Assembly: GCA_963788305.1 (NCBI GenBank)
Contig: CAWBGK010000020.1
Location: 197,096 to 261,095 of the forward strand
DNA length: 64,000 bases
From: UTCFX2 sp963788305
GTDB taxonomy: Bacteria > Chloroflexota > Anaerolineae > Anaerolineales > UBA4823
Reading direction: 5' to 3'
Made by a program: the position numbers and the translations under genes. The notes beneath the pieces are model-generated. The model had not been told where the DNA came from. It ran no database searches and was given only the letters and a program-made list of their open reading frames with translations. Positions 18,200 to 29,016 of this stretch are shown here, in pieces; positions within the stretch are counted from its first letter, which is position 1, and the number at the start of each line of letters is the position of its first letter.

Positions 18200-19543
18200 T
18201 CAAGTCGGCGTCGGTGCAGCTGCACCATAAAGTTTTTCTATGATTTCGAGCACTTTTCGCTTGAAGCGGTCGTCCTGTTCCAGCATCCCGGTAATTTTTT
18301 CACAAGCATACATAACCGTCGTATGGTCCCGGCCGCCAAGTGCATCGCCAATCTGCGGTAAGGATACATTCGCTTCCTCTCGGAGCAGGTACATTGCTAC
18401 CTGGCGCGGCAGCGCAACCTGGCGCGTTCGATCACGGCTCAATAACTGGTCAACGGTCATCCCAAACGCTTCGGCAACTTTACGGATCACTTCTTGAGGC
18501 TTGACGTCTGTACGTCGTGGAAGCAGATCGCCCAAAGCAGTCTCGACAAGCTGGGGCGTGACGGGTAGCCCGCTTAAGTCTGCAAATGCGGCTACCCTCG
18601 TTAAAGCTCCTTCAAGCTCCCGGATGTTCGATTGCACCCGCCTGGCAATCAGCTCTATCAATTCGTCAGGGACAGAGCACCCCAATCTTTCGGATTTGGA
18701 ACGCAAGATCGCGATCCTCGTCTCAAGGTCGGGAGGTTGGATATCCGCTGCCAGCCCCCATTCAAAACGTGAACACAACCGCTCTTCAAGCGTGACAAGC
18801 GCTTTTGGTGGACGATCGGAGGAAATAATGATTTGTTTATCCTGACCGTGAAGCGTATTGAATGTATGGAAGAATTCTTCCTGGGTCGATTCTTTACCAG
18901 CGATAAATTGGATGTCATCCACTAACAACACATCCATGCTGCGATATTTTTCACGGAAAGCCTGGGTTGTGTGCGCACGGATGGCATTGATCAGATCATT
19001 CGTAAATACTTCCGAAGAGACATAGAGGACCTGCAATCCTCGCCGGTGACAAAGATTACCAATCGCATGGAGAAGATGAGTCTTTCCCAGTCCCACCCCA
19101 CCATACAGGAATAATGGATTATATGCCTGGGCTGGCCTTTCGGCGACTGCCATCGAAGCAGCGTGGGCCAGCCTGTTACTTGGGCCGACCACAAAGTTAT
19201 GGAAAGAATAGCGACTGTTAAAACTTGTATTTGTCTGCTGGCTTTCGGGTTCATCTATTTCTGGAAGAGGCATTGCTTCATTAGTCCGACCTTCGCAATT
19301 CTGCCAGACGACAAATCGCACCTCAACCGTCAGGTTCATCATCCCAGTAAGCAGGCGAGTTACTGTGCTGGATAAACGGCTCTGCAGCCAATCACGCGCA
19401 TATGCATTCGGGATCCCGATAATGAAACTGCCATCCTCATAGCTGATAAGCTCAGCATCGCGGACCCAGGTATCAAATGCAGATTTTGGCATTTCGGTCT
19501 GGAGCTGACCGCGTACAGCCTGCCAGGCCTGTTGCGCATTCAT
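18200..19543 (-). CDS. dnaA: Chromosomal replication initiator DnaA
   Basis: This intact 447-residue protein initiates replication by binding DnaA boxes and opening the origin. Domain I is at residues 1-85 (WDTWVRDAEL-like region). The AAA+ domain begins near residue 110, with Walker A GGVGLGKTHLLHAIGN and Walker B VLLVDDIQFIAGKES. Arginine-finger and sensor segments follow (SSDRPPKAL, RLCSRFEWGL). Domain IV has the DNA-binding signature GGRDHTTVMYACEKI near residue 415. ATG 19543 has a good GGAGG eight bases upstream. It is divergent from dnaK across a 690-base gap in which I see no cluster of consensus DnaA boxes. Confidence 0.97.
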   Translation of the reverse strand: MNAQQAWQAVRGQLQTEMPKSAFDTWVRDAELISYEDGSFIIGIPNAYARDWLQSRLSSTVTRLLTGMMNLTVEVRFVVWQNCEGRTNEAMPLPEIDEPESQQTNTSFNSRYSFHNFVVGPSNRLAHAASMAVAERPAQAYNPLFLYGGVGLGKTHLLHAIGNLCHRRGLQVLYVSSEVFTNDLINAIRAHTTQAFREKYRSMDVLLVDDIQFIAGKESTQEEFFHTFNTLHGQDKQIIISSDRPPKALVTLEERLCSRFEWGLAADIQPPDLETRIAILRSKSERLGCSVPDELIELIARRVQSNIRELEGALTRVAAFADLSGLPVTPQLVETALGDLLPRRTDVKPQEVIRKVAEAFGMTVDQLLSRDRTRQVALPRQVAMYLLREEANVSLPQIGDALGGRDHTTVMYACEKITGMLEQDDRFKRKVLEIIEKLYGAAAPTPT

Positions 19544-20233
19544 AACAAATCCTCCAGAAATTAAGATAATCTCACACCATGATGCAGAAAAACGACCAGT
19601 AAAATGAATAATTAAACAACCTGCCGCAATTTATGGTAGGGTGTCAGCCTGATAATTCGGTTGACTGATCAATTCTGTGTGAATAGCCTGGCCTCGCTCG
19701 TCGACCCAGCCATGCGTATTCTAGCAGATAAGCCTTGACTTTAGCAATACATAAACCCTACGCCCGCCTAAAAATAAACAATACTTTAAGGTTAAGGAAT
19801 GTTAAAGGATTTCTCATCGTCTCAACACTATTCGGCGCATAGTAAAAATTAAATTGTCTACCCAAGGAAAGGATGGTTATGTATTAATACCCCCATATAT
19901 GGCTTTCTTCGGTCAAAAGAAGGGGTTATCCCCAAAAAGAACCGGCCCTAATCTTAAATATTTCCAGTGCCAGACTTTCGTTGCTGCTGAATTGTGAAGC
20001 TCCATCAACCTCGCTTCCCGGTTGAAAATTTACGCACCCTAAAATCCAGCTGCAGACTGGGTTTAGATCAATTCGAAAGATGTTGATATTATTCCTACAC
20101 ACCGTTAATGTTTATCTTTCAGTGAAATTGTATTCTTAAACAGGTATAGAACAAGAAAACAAATCCTGTATTCATTGAACCGATAACTGATCGGGAGATA
20201 TGAACCGGGATGCATATGAAGGAGCAAAAGGAA
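19544..20233. other. 690-base gap between divergent dnaA and dnaK
   Basis: This AT-rich region has no convincing ORF. It must hold the dnaA and dnaK promoters. Only near-matches to DnaA boxes are present: TTATCCCCA at 19926-19934 and CTATTCACA (minus strand) at 19678-19686. There is no perfect TTATNCACA box, no repeated 13-mer array, and no CIRCE element before dnaK. Confidence 0.6.
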
Positions 20234-22145
20234 ATGATGGCGAAAATTATTGGTATTGACCTGGGCACCACAAACAGTGTTGTGGCCGTGATGGAAGGCG
20301 GAGATCCTACTGTGATCCCAACGGCAGAAGGATCGCGCCTGCTGCCATCTGTGGTCGGCTTTAATAAAAGCGGTGAACGGCTTGTCGGTCAAACGGCAAA
20401 GCGCCAGGCTGTAGTGAACCCCGAAAACACGGTCTATTCCATAAAAAGGTTCATGGGTCGGCATCTTAACGAAGTTGAAGCCGAACGCGAGACTGTACCC
20501 TTTCAAATACTGGCAGGGCCGTCCGGCGATGCAAGAGTCAAGGTTCCGATTCAACAATCGCGAGTATAGCCCGCAAGAAATCTCAGCAATGATCCTGTCC
20601 AAACTCAAAGCAGATGCTGAGGCCTACCTGGGCGAACCGGTGAATAAGGCTGTCATCACAGTTCCGGCATATTTCAACGATAGCCAGAGACAGGCCACAA
20701 AAGATGCGGGTAAAATCGCCGGACTGGATGTGCTGCGGATCATCAATGAGCCAACGGCTGCTGCTCTGGCTTACGGTCTAGACAAGCAGGATAATCAAAC
20801 CATCCTCGTATTTGACCTGGGTGGCGGCACTTTCGATGTAAGCGTCCTGGAAGTTGGTGAGGGAGTCATCGAGGTCAAGGCAACAAACGGAGATACGCAT
20901 CTGGGCGGTGATGATTGGGATCAGATACTGGTCCATTTCTTCTCTGAAGAATTCATGAAAGAATACGGGATCGACCTGCGAAACGATCGCCAGGCCCTCC
21001 AGCGTCTAAGGGAAGCGGCCGAAAAAGCAAAGATCGAGCTTTCAAGCATGCTGGAGACCGAAATCAATCTGCCCTACATCACAGCCGATGCCGCGGGACC
21101 AAAGCATCTTCAGATCAAGCTGACTCGATCGAAATTCGAACAGCTCACTGAAAATCTTGTCAGACGGCTGCGCTTGCCTTTTGAATCCGCTCTTCGAGAT
21201 TCCGGGTTAACAGCAAAAGAAATTCATGAGGTTGTGCTTGTCGGCGGCTCCAGCCGGATGCCGATGGTTCAGGACCTTGTGCGTTCTCTAATCGGCAAAG
21301 AACCGCATAAGGGCGTGAACCCCGATGAAGTCGTTGCGGTCGGCGCTGCGATCCAGGCTGGAGTACTGGGCGGCGAAGTAAAGGACGTTTTGCTTCTCGA
21401 TGTGACACCGCTTTCCTTGGGTTTGGAGACCCTGGGTGGCGTTATGACCGCGCTGATTGAGCGCAACACAACGATTCCGGTGAAAAAATCGGAGGTTTTC
21501 TCCACCGCCGAAGACAACCAGACAGCAGTGGACATCCACATCTTACAGGGCGAACGCCAGATGGCTGTTGATAATATGAGCCTTGGACGCTTTCGGCTCG
21601 AAGGGATCCCCGGTGCAATGCGCGGTATGCCGCAGATCGAAGTGACTTTCGATATCGATTCGAACGGCATCTTGAACGTCTCTGCTCGCGACCGGGCGAC
21701 CAATAAAGAACAGAAAGTCACGATTACCGCTTCGACTAACTTGAGCAAAGATGAAATCGATCGCATGGTCCAACAAAGCCACCTGCATGAAGCCGAAGAC
21801 CGCAAGCGCCGCGAACTCGTAGAAACGAAGAACATAGCAGACACGCTGATTTATCAGACCCAGAAGGCCCTAACTGAGCTGAGTGTAAAAGTTCCCGAGT
21901 ATGAGCGCCAGGACATCCAGCGTAAAATCGAAGCCCTGGCTGAAGCGATGAAGACTGAGCAGATTGAGCAGATTAAGCGCCTCAGCAATGAGCTCCAAAA
22001 TGCCTTCGGCGCGCTCACGCAGCAAATCTCCGCCCAGGGACAGCCTGAAACTGGTAGGCCGGGTGGAAATGGAAACGGAAGGTCATACAGCAGCGGTATG
22101 GAAAATGAAGGCGAGGTCATCGAAGGGGAGTTCTCCCAATCTTAG
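20234..22145 (+). CDS. dnaK: Hsp70 chaperone DnaK, frameshifted
   Basis: This Hsp70 chaperone of about 637 residues folds and protects proteins with ATP. N-terminal IIGIDLGTTNSVVAVMEGG and IFDLGGGTFDVSVLE-type phosphate motifs mark the nucleotide-binding domain. The substrate-binding domain includes DVTPLSLGLETLGGVMT, and the acidic tail ends in EGEVIEGEFSQS. The frame breaks near 20545: removing one C from AAGGTTCCGATTC gives VKVRFNNREYSPQEIS, so a base-call insertion is likely in this essential gene. I chose ATG 20234, nine bases after AAGGAG; upstream ATGs at 20210 and 20216 lack a site. No grpE or dnaJ is adjacent. A strong terminator follows. Confidence 0.94.
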
Positions 22146-22170
22146 CTGGAGAAATTTTCAAGTCCTATCA

Positions 22171-22230
22171 GGACGCAGCGGAAGGTCCATCGAGTCAGCC
22201 AAGGCAGTTATCCGCTGCGTCCATTTATTT
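22171..22230 (+). terminator. dnaK terminator
   Basis: A perfect 12-bp inverted repeat (GGACGCAGCGGA at 22171-22182, TCCGCTGCGTCC at 22211-22222) has a 28-base loop and is followed by ATTTATTT. It lies 25 bases after the dnaK stop. Confidence 0.8.
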
Positions 22231-22342
22231 AAGACCCATAACATCTTTATATTGCCTTTCTCGAAGCACTATTAGGTATAATCGGCTTAATTATTGCATC
22301 TTAAAGATGGCAATCAAGATCCCTGAAATACAGGCTCATTGA

Positions 22343-22753
22343 ATGGTCGATAAGAAATCTCCTTCACCTCCTGTTCGTGCTTTTATCCTCACCTCTTTGG
22401 TTCTCATCTTGCTTGGATGGGGAGGGTTATTCGCGACTGTAAATTACACCGAACCAAGCGGCGGAACGCGCTGGGCTTTCTTCTTCTTTGCCGTGTTGGG
22501 TCTGACAGGTCTAGTACTCCCGGCGGTAGCATTTCTAAACAGGCGCTTCCCTTCCACACCAGCTCCATCTCAAGGTGTGATCCTGCGCCAGGCTGTATGG
22601 CTCGGCATCTATCTTCCCACATTGGCGTGGCTGCGGATTGGCCGGGTGCTCAATCTGTCTATGGCGTTGCTGCTGGCGGCTGGTCTGATCTTGATTGAAT
22701 GGCTGCTCCGACTGCGCGAGCGCAGCCAATGGAAACCAGAGCAAGGTGCCTGA
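22343..22753 (+). CDS. Small four-helix membrane protein of unknown function
   Basis: This 136-residue protein has about four hydrophobic helices. The first is near residues 12-32 (ILTSLVLILLGWGG), the second near 44-64, and a third and fourth lie between 85 and 125. It ends in a charged tail (RLRERSQWKPEQGA). It has no motif I can assign. A TATAAT lies at 22277-22282, about 60 bases before the start, giving an ordinary leader. It lies 28 bases before selA on the same strand and is probably co-transcribed with it. Confidence 0.7.
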   Translation: MVDKKSPSPPVRAFILTSLVLILLGWGGLFATVNYTEPSGGTRWAFFFFAVLGLTGLVLPAVAFLNRRFPSTPAPSQGVILRQAVWLGIYLPTLAWLRIGRVLNLSMALLLAAGLILIEWLLRLRERSQWKPEQGA

Positions 22754-22781
22754 TCTCAGACAGTAGATTACTTCCCATCGA

Positions 22782-24131
22782 ATGAACAGCCTTCGAAACC
22801 TCCCTTCCGTCGAGGCAATTCTTCAATCCAAAGAAGCCCAGATATGGATAAAGGGCTTTGGGCGTCCTTTGACAGTTGAGGCGGTCCGAGACGCCCTGGA
22901 GCAGGCTCGGGAAATCTATCGAAAACAAGACCATTTACCCGACCGCAATAAGATCTATCAATCTGTTGAGACGCTCCTTAAAGATTGGACTTTGCCAACG
23001 CTCCAACCTGTGATCAATGCTTCCGGGGTTGTACTGCACACCAACCTCGGCCGGGCTCCGCTCAGCCTCGCTGCTCTTGACGCTCTGCAAGCTGTCTCCC
23101 TGGGGTATTCGAATCTGGAATATGACCTGAAGACCGGTAAACGCGGTTCACGCCTGGTCCATGCTGAAGCGCTGCTGCAGCATATCACCGGAGTTGAAGC
23201 TGCCATGGTTGTGAATAATAATGCCGCAGCCATCCTGCTTGTGCTCAGTGCCCTTGCCAGGCGCAGATCTGTAGTGATTGCGCGCTCGCAGCTGGTTGAG
23301 ATTGGCGGCGGTTTCCGCATCCCAGACGTGCTGAAGCAATCTGGGGCGCGCCTCCTCGAGATAGGCACCACAAACCGGGTTCATCTCAGCGATTTTGAGA
23401 CGGCTTTGGAAGAATCGCCGGCTTTGATCCTGCGCGCCCACCGCAGCAATTTCCGGATTGTCGGTTTCACTAGCGAGCCAGAGCTCGCTGAGATATCTGC
23501 CCTGGCTCACCAGTCCGATGTCGCCGTGGTTGATGACCTGGGATCCGGCTCGCTGCTCGACACTGCCCGCTTCGGTCTTGGTCACGAACCGACGGTCCAG
23601 GAATCGCTTGCTGCCGGCGCCGATCTGGTCTGTTTTTCTGGCGATAAACTGCTTGGCGGACCGCAGGCGGGCATTATCATCGGGCGAAGCAGCCTGATTG
23701 CTAAGCTAAAAAAACACCCTCTCGCCCGGGCGATCCGCGCCGACAAACTCTGCCTGGCCGCGCTGTCGGCTACGTTGATCCACTATCTGAAGGATGAAGC
23801 CGAGCGTGAGATCCCGATCTGGCAGATGATTTCTTCTCGCCCGGAGCAGATTCTCCTGCGGGCTCAGTCCTGGGCAGACCACCTGGGCTTCGGACAGGTC
23901 ATCCCAGGATTGTCCACCATCGGCGGCGGCAGTCTGCCAGAAGAGACACTACCCACCTTCCTTTTTGCAATCCCTTCCGCAAACCCGGATCGAGCCCTGG
24001 CAGAGATGCGACTGTCCAGCCCGCCAGTTATCGCGCGCCTTGAAAAGGATTGCATATTACTTGATCCGCGTACCGTCCTCCCCAACCAGGATGGCGCCTT
24101 GCTTTCCACCCTCAATCGACTTCTGGGGTAA
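22782..24131 (+). CDS. selA: L-seryl-tRNA(Sec) selenium transferase
   Basis: This intact 449-residue PLP enzyme converts seryl-tRNA(Sec) to selenocysteinyl-tRNA using selenophosphate. The N-terminal tRNA-binding region is followed by VINASGVVLHTNLGRAPLS and NLEYDLKTGKRGSR. The PLP lysine is in FSGDKLLGGPQAG near residue 288, followed by RAIRADKLCLAAL. Length and motifs fit SelA rather than other fold-type-I enzymes. selB, selD and selC (tRNA-Sec) are not in the window, nor is an obvious selenoprotein, so the rest of the pathway must lie elsewhere if it is functional. Confidence 0.93.
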   Translation: MNSLRNLPSVEAILQSKEAQIWIKGFGRPLTVEAVRDALEQAREIYRKQDHLPDRNKIYQSVETLLKDWTLPTLQPVINASGVVLHTNLGRAPLSLAALDALQAVSLGYSNLEYDLKTGKRGSRLVHAEALLQHITGVEAAMVVNNNAAAILLVLSALARRRSVVIARSQLVEIGGGFRIPDVLKQSGARLLEIGTTNRVHLSDFETALEESPALILRAHRSNFRIVGFTSEPELAEISALAHQSDVAVVDDLGSGSLLDTARFGLGHEPTVQESLAAGADLVCFSGDKLLGGPQAGIIIGRSSLIAKLKKHPLARAIRADKLCLAALSATLIHYLKDEAEREIPIWQMISSRPEQILLRAQSWADHLGFGQVIPGLSTIGGGSLPEETLPTFLFAIPSANPDRALAEMRLSSPPVIARLEKDCILLDPRTVLPNQDGALLSTLNRLLG

Positions 24132-24226
24132 AATTGAACTCCTGATTCTGAATCATTCACGCTTTTGTGCCTGGAATTTGTTCAAATTGAACACAGCAGC
24201 CTGCTGCTGGATATTGGATGGGATAA

Positions 24227-25466
24227 ATGAAATCTGACATCGATTCTCTCATGCAAGCCCGCAACCTGGATGCGATCCTGGTGGTCGGTCCATGCCAGCA
24301 TAATCCGGCGATGGTCTATTTCACCGGAATCCATCACCTGACTTATGCGGACTTGATAAAGAAGCGCGGCGAACCGCCAATCCTGTTCCATTATCCAATG
24401 GAGCGCGATGAAGCCGCTCGGACCGGATTAGCCACCCGAACAATCGATCGAACCCAGGTTGAACAGCTGGTCAAGGAGTTGTATGGAAATATGCCAGCAG
24501 CGCATGGGCGTGTATTATCAGCGCCTTTTGATCGACTTGGGTCTTTCAAGTGGTCGAGTGGCGGTTTATGGGACAAGCGACGTTGGGCGTACCTACGCGG
24601 TTTTTTCTGAAATCCAGAGGCTAATGCCCGAAATTGAGCTGGTTGGTGAGTTGGATCGTACGACAATCCTGGCTGCAATGGCGACTAAAGACACGGATGA
24701 GGTTGAGCGCATCCGCGGCATCGGCAGGATCGCTACCGGCGTCATCGGAAAGGTCGCTCAATACATCTCCTCGCATGGGACACGCGCTGAGCTTGTGGTT
24801 AAACCAGACGGAGCACCATTAACGATCGGCGATGTCAAGAACCAGATCAACCTGTGGCTGGCAGAAGCAGGAGCTGAAAACCCTGAAGGCACAATTTTTG
24901 CGATGGGTTATGATGCTGGAGTTCCGCACAGCTCTGGGAATTCAGCGGATGCGCTTCAGCTGGGGAAGACGATCGTCTTCGATTTCTTTCCTCGCGAAGC
25001 CGGCGGTGGATATTTCTACGACATCACTCGCACCTGGTGCCTGGGTTATGCCCCAGACGAGGCCCAGGCGCTCTATGAAGATGTGCTTCATGTCTACCAA
25101 GAAGTTCGCCGCGAGCTTCACCTGGGAGCTTTTTGCCGCGATTATCAGAACCTCGCCTGCGATCTTTTTGAAGCGCAAGGTCATGCTACGCTTCGCAGTG
25201 ACCCAACCACCACCGACGGCTACTGTCACAGCCTGGGACATGGAGTGGGATTAAACATCCACGAGATGCCGGCGTTTCGTGCCCTCGCCTCGGATGAGGA
25301 AATCCTGGCTCCTGGCGTCGTGATCACTGTCGAGCCCGGTCTGTATTATCCAAATCGAGGGCTGGGGATGCGATTGGAAGACACGATCTGGACCCGTCCT
25401 GACGGCGTATTTGAGACATTAGCAGATTATCCACTCGACCTGATTTTACCCATGAAACACACGTGA
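24227..25466 (+). CDS. M24-family aminopeptidase (Xaa-Pro type), frameshifted
   Basis: This protein of about 413 residues has a creatinase-like N-terminal domain followed by a pita-bread metallopeptidase domain. The five metal ligands are visible: Asp in IVFDFFPRE and YFYDITRTW, His in SLGHGVGLNIHE, Glu in TVEPGLYYP and Glu in MRLEDTIW. It most likely removes N-terminal residues before proline, in the cytoplasm. The frame breaks near 24490, joining LVKELYGN to MGVYYQRLLIDLGLSS. GGATGGGAT precedes ATG 24227. The stop TGA (25464-25466) overlaps the start of tsaD, implying translational coupling. Confidence 0.85.
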
Positions 25467-26566
25467 GAGTCCTGGGAGATATGCTGCCTGCTTCAACACT
25501 TACCCAAGAACTGCAACCCGCTCGCATTTTGGGGATTGAAACCTCCTGTGATGAGACCGCGGCTTCTATTGTTGAAAACGGACGCATCATCCTTTCCAAT
25601 TTTGTCGCTTCCCAGGTAGACCTGCATGCCCAGTTTGGCGGCGTTTTCCCAGAAGTTGCATCTCGGCAGCACATCCGCACGATCTACCCGATCATTGAGT
25701 CCGCCATGCAAAAGGCCCATCTCGGGCTGAATGAGCTGGACGCGATCGCAGTGACGCGCGGACCTGGCTTGCCCGGGTCGCTGGTGATCGGCGTCAACAC
25801 AGCAAAAGGTCTGGCGCTGGGTTCCGGGCTGCCTATAGTTGGCGTCAACCACCTGGAAGCACACATTTACTCTTCCTGGCTGCATTGGCCGCCTATCACT
25901 GGCGGACCGAACAACATTGAGCTTCAACCAGAGCCGAATTTTCCTCTCATCGTCCTGATCGTCTCAGGCGGGCACACCGAGTTGGTGCTGATGAAGAGCC
26001 ATCTCAACTACGAACGATTGGGAGCGACTTTGGACGATGCCGCTGGCGAAGCGTTTGATAAAGTTGCCCGGTTGATCGGATTGAGTTATCCCGGCGGACC
26101 GGCAATTCAGAAGGCTTGTTTCAATGGTGATCCTCACCGTTTTTCATTTCCTCGGGCATGGTTGGATGATACCTGGAACTTCTCCTTCAGCGGTCTAAAA
26201 ACAGCAGTCTTGCGCGAGGTCCGGCGGTTGCAGGAACAGCATATCCCGCTACCAACTGCCGATCTGGCAGCAAGCTTTCAGGCAGCGGTAGTGGATGTGC
26301 TGGTTGGAAAGACCGTCCGAGCCGCAGAAATACTCGGCGCATCCGAGATCATGGTTGCTGGAGGAGTTTCTGCCAACCGTGCTTTACGGGAGGCGATGGT
26401 GGCTCAATCTCCCTGCCCGGTACACATCCCTCCCATCGATCTCTGCACGGATAATGCCGCGATGATTGCCAGCGCAGGATACTTCCGGTTTGCTTTTGGC
26501 CAGCGTGACTCCCTGAATATGGATATCTTGCCGAATTGGCCATTGAGCGAAGTCAGCAAACCTTGA
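25463..26566 (+). CDS. tsaD: tRNA threonylcarbamoyladenosine synthase subunit TsaD
   Basis: This intact protein of about 367 residues transfers the threonylcarbamoyl group to A37 of ANN-reading tRNAs, together with TsaB and TsaE. It has LGIETSCDETAASI near the N-terminus, the metal-binding HLEAHIYSSW, and VSGGHTELVLM. TLDDAAGEAFDKVARLIGL, NFSFSGLKTA and the ATP-binding MVAGGVSANRALRE follow. GTG at 25463 overlaps the M24 peptidase stop by four bases; ATG at 25481 is an alternative. TsaB and TsaE are not in the window. Confidence 0.95.
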   Translation: MRVLGDMLPASTLTQELQPARILGIETSCDETAASIVENGRIILSNFVASQVDLHAQFGGVFPEVASRQHIRTIYPIIESAMQKAHLGLNELDAIAVTRGPGLPGSLVIGVNTAKGLALGSGLPIVGVNHLEAHIYSSWLHWPPITGGPNNIELQPEPNFPLIVLIVSGGHTELVLMKSHLNYERLGATLDDAAGEAFDKVARLIGLSYPGGPAIQKACFNGDPHRFSFPRAWLDDTWNFSFSGLKTAVLREVRRLQEQHIPLPTADLAASFQAAVVDVLVGKTVRAAEILGASEIMVAGGVSANRALREAMVAQSPCPVHIPPIDLCTDNAAMIASAGYFRFAFGQRDSLNMDILPNWPLSEVSKP

Positions 26567-26676
26567 TCGGCTTATTTATCGTAAAGAATCGCTTAATTCT
26601 TGTGAACTTTTAGCCTCTTTTTAGATAAAATCTCCAGAAGGGGTGTCCCATCGGCACCTCTTCAGGTTGGTGAAGA

Positions 26677-29015
26677 ATGTGGTCCGCGATTCCATTTACG
26701 CTCGCTGGTTTAATATCCCTTTTGGGGATATATTTTGCATACCGCCTTTCCGTAACGACCCCGCACCGCCTCACATGGCTGTTTGCCGGGGCTGCGCTGC
26801 TGCTTTTTGCAGGGATTAACGGAATCCGAGCCTACAGCCAGGCAACAGGCACAACCAGCTCCACACTCGATTGGATTGAAGGAGCTGCTGCACTGGCTGC
26901 AGCTGTAATGGCATTCATAGGCATCTTTAAAATTGGGAATCGAACCCGGACTCTGGTCCAATCTGAGGAAACAGCCCGCCAGGAGCAGGCCCAGTACCGC
27001 TCGATCGTCGACAATCTACCCCAATCGGTCGTTTTGAAAGACCGCGATATGATATATCGGGTGGTAAACCCTGCTTTTGTCGACCTCTTCGGAAAAGGGC
27101 AGTCTCAAATTCTCGGTAAAAGGGATGCTGATTTCTTTCCCCGACCTCAGGCAAGCGCTCTGCTTCGAGCTGACTTTCAGGCGCTCCAGCAAGCAAAATC
27201 CGCTTGTCCAGGAGCAGGAATTGTTAAGCTCCGAAGGGAAAAAATGGCTGCAGATCACACATGAACCGATACCTCAAGGAGAGGACGAAATTTCCGGCAT
27301 CCTGGTTTTCAGCCAGGACATCACGGATCGCAAACAAATCGAACAGGAGCTCAGGGAACAAAAGCAGCTGCTTGGAGGATTTGACCGGTGAAAAGCAGCA
27401 GATCGTCGAAGAAAAACGGCTGACGCAGGAAGTTCAGACACATCTGTTGCGATTTGCACGCCTGCTGGTATCCATCGCCGTCTTTCTTATTGACGCCGAT
27501 GCGGAAAAAATTGAGCAGGGTATCCAGAGTGCTCTTCGCTCGATCGGGGTCCAGTCTGGCGTGGACCGCTGCCGATTATTGCTCTACAATGGCAGTGAAG
27601 GCGAGCTGAAAATTGCCTACTCATGGACCATTCAGGGGATCACCCCAAAAAGGGAGAACCCTTCCGACCTAAATACCGTAAGCCCACCATGGGCCGGCTC
27701 CGGGCAAATGCAGATTGTCCATGTGTCAAGCCCTAATCAACTCCTGGCCGATGGACATGATATCGCTGACTTCATGAATGAGCAGGGGATTCAATCCTTC
27801 ACCGCCGTCCCGTTGATCTCCAATCGAATGGTTATCGGCTTTTTGTGGCTGGAGACTGAAAGCCGTCAGGTGAACTGGAGCGCTGATTTTCAAGATTTGC
27901 TGAGAATCGCCGGTCAAATCTTTGTCAGCGCGCTGGAACGTAAACAAGGCTTATTAAAGCTCACCGGTGCACAGCAAAACATCCAGAAACGCCTGGCTGA
28001 CCTTGAACAACATAATATTGAAAACTCGCTGTTGAATGAATTGGGCGACCTGCTGCAAGTCTGCCGGACCGTAGATGAAGCCTACCCCGTAATTGCCCGC
28101 TATGCTCAGCAGCTCGTCCCCGTCGGTTCTGGAGCGCTTTATCTGGTCCACGAAACGGACGATCCTGTGGAGCGAGTAGCGGCCTGGGGCGAAACCCCTC
28201 CTGCCGAAACCGAATTGGTTTTCAATGAGTGTTGGGCTCTCAGGCGAGGGCGATTGCATGTGGTTCAGGATTCTCGCAACGATCTCAACTGCGCCCACCT
28301 GCGGGCGCCTCTGCCGAACAAATACCTTTGCATCCCACTGATTGCTCAAGGTGATACCATTGGACTTTTGCATCTCCGCCCTGTCAAAGGTGAGACTGCC
28401 ACGCTGACATCTCACCTGGAAGATTACCAGCGCGTCAGCCAGGTAATCGCAGAGCAAATTGCCCTGGCGCTTTCCAACCTCTCGTTGCGCGACAAACTCC
28501 GCAGCCAGGCCATTCGCGATCCACTTACCGGGCTGTTCAACCGCCGGTATATGGAAGAAACCCTCGACCGAGAAATTCGCCGGGCAGCGCGCCACGGCAC
28601 CCCGGTAAGCGTCGTGATGTTCGATATCGACCACTTGAAGCAGGTCAATGACTCTTTTGGGCATGACGCCGGGGACATTATTCTGCAAAACTTGGGCGAT
28701 CTGCTGATGAAAGCCTTCCGAGGCGAGGATGTCCCGTGCCGGTATGGAGGCGACGAGTTCACCATCGTGCTCCCGGAAGCAACGGTCAGTGAATCCTTCC
28801 GCCGGGCAGAGCAGTTCCGCGAAGCCTTTAAGAAGATGGATTTTTCCCTGGAAGGTCGCCATTTTGGACCGCTCACACTCTCGATCGGCATCGCGGCTTT
28901 TCCAGAGCATGGAGCCACCGTCGAGCGCCTGCTGCAAACTGCAGATGCAGCCTCCTATTCAGCAAAAATTCAGGGTCGCGACCGTGTGATGATCGGCGGT
29001 TTCACCGAAGAATAG
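26677..29015 (+). CDS. Membrane PAS-GAF-GAF-GGDEF diguanylate cyclase, frameshifted
   Basis: This protein of about 780 residues has two or three N-terminal membrane helices (residues 1-85) and a PAS domain (YRSIVDNLPQSVVLKDRDM). Two GAF-like sensor modules and a C-terminal GGDEF domain follow. The active site RYGGDEFTIVLPEA is intact, and an RGED inhibitory I-site lies five residues before GGDEF, so c-di-GMP feedback is expected. DPLTGLFNRRYMEETL marks the domain start. No EAL or HD-GYP partner is nearby. Two frame breaks occur in the PAS/linker part, near 27195 (FQALQQ to LVQEQELLSSEG) and near 27375 (REQKQLL to EEKRLTQEVQ). The leader starts after TAAAAT at 26626-26631. Confidence 0.85.
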
Positions 29016-29016
29016 G

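Noticed and set aside
19544..20233. oriC in the dnaA-dnaK gap
   Set aside because: Only two imperfect DnaA-box-like 9-mers and no repeated AT-rich unwinding element; not enough to call an origin.
20100..20240. CIRCE operator upstream of dnaK
   Set aside because: No TTAGCACTC / GAGTGCTAA inverted repeat is present.
20540..20560. Programmed frameshift in dnaK
   Set aside because: No slippery heptamer or downstream structure, and similar breaks occur in many unrelated genes; a sequence error is simpler.
27954..28937. 327-codon minus-strand reading frame over the GGDEF gene
   Set aside because: It is antisense to a conserved domain and has no family motifs; a by-product of codon bias, like those at 7419-7976, 47018-48103, 45806-46792 and 55853-56764.
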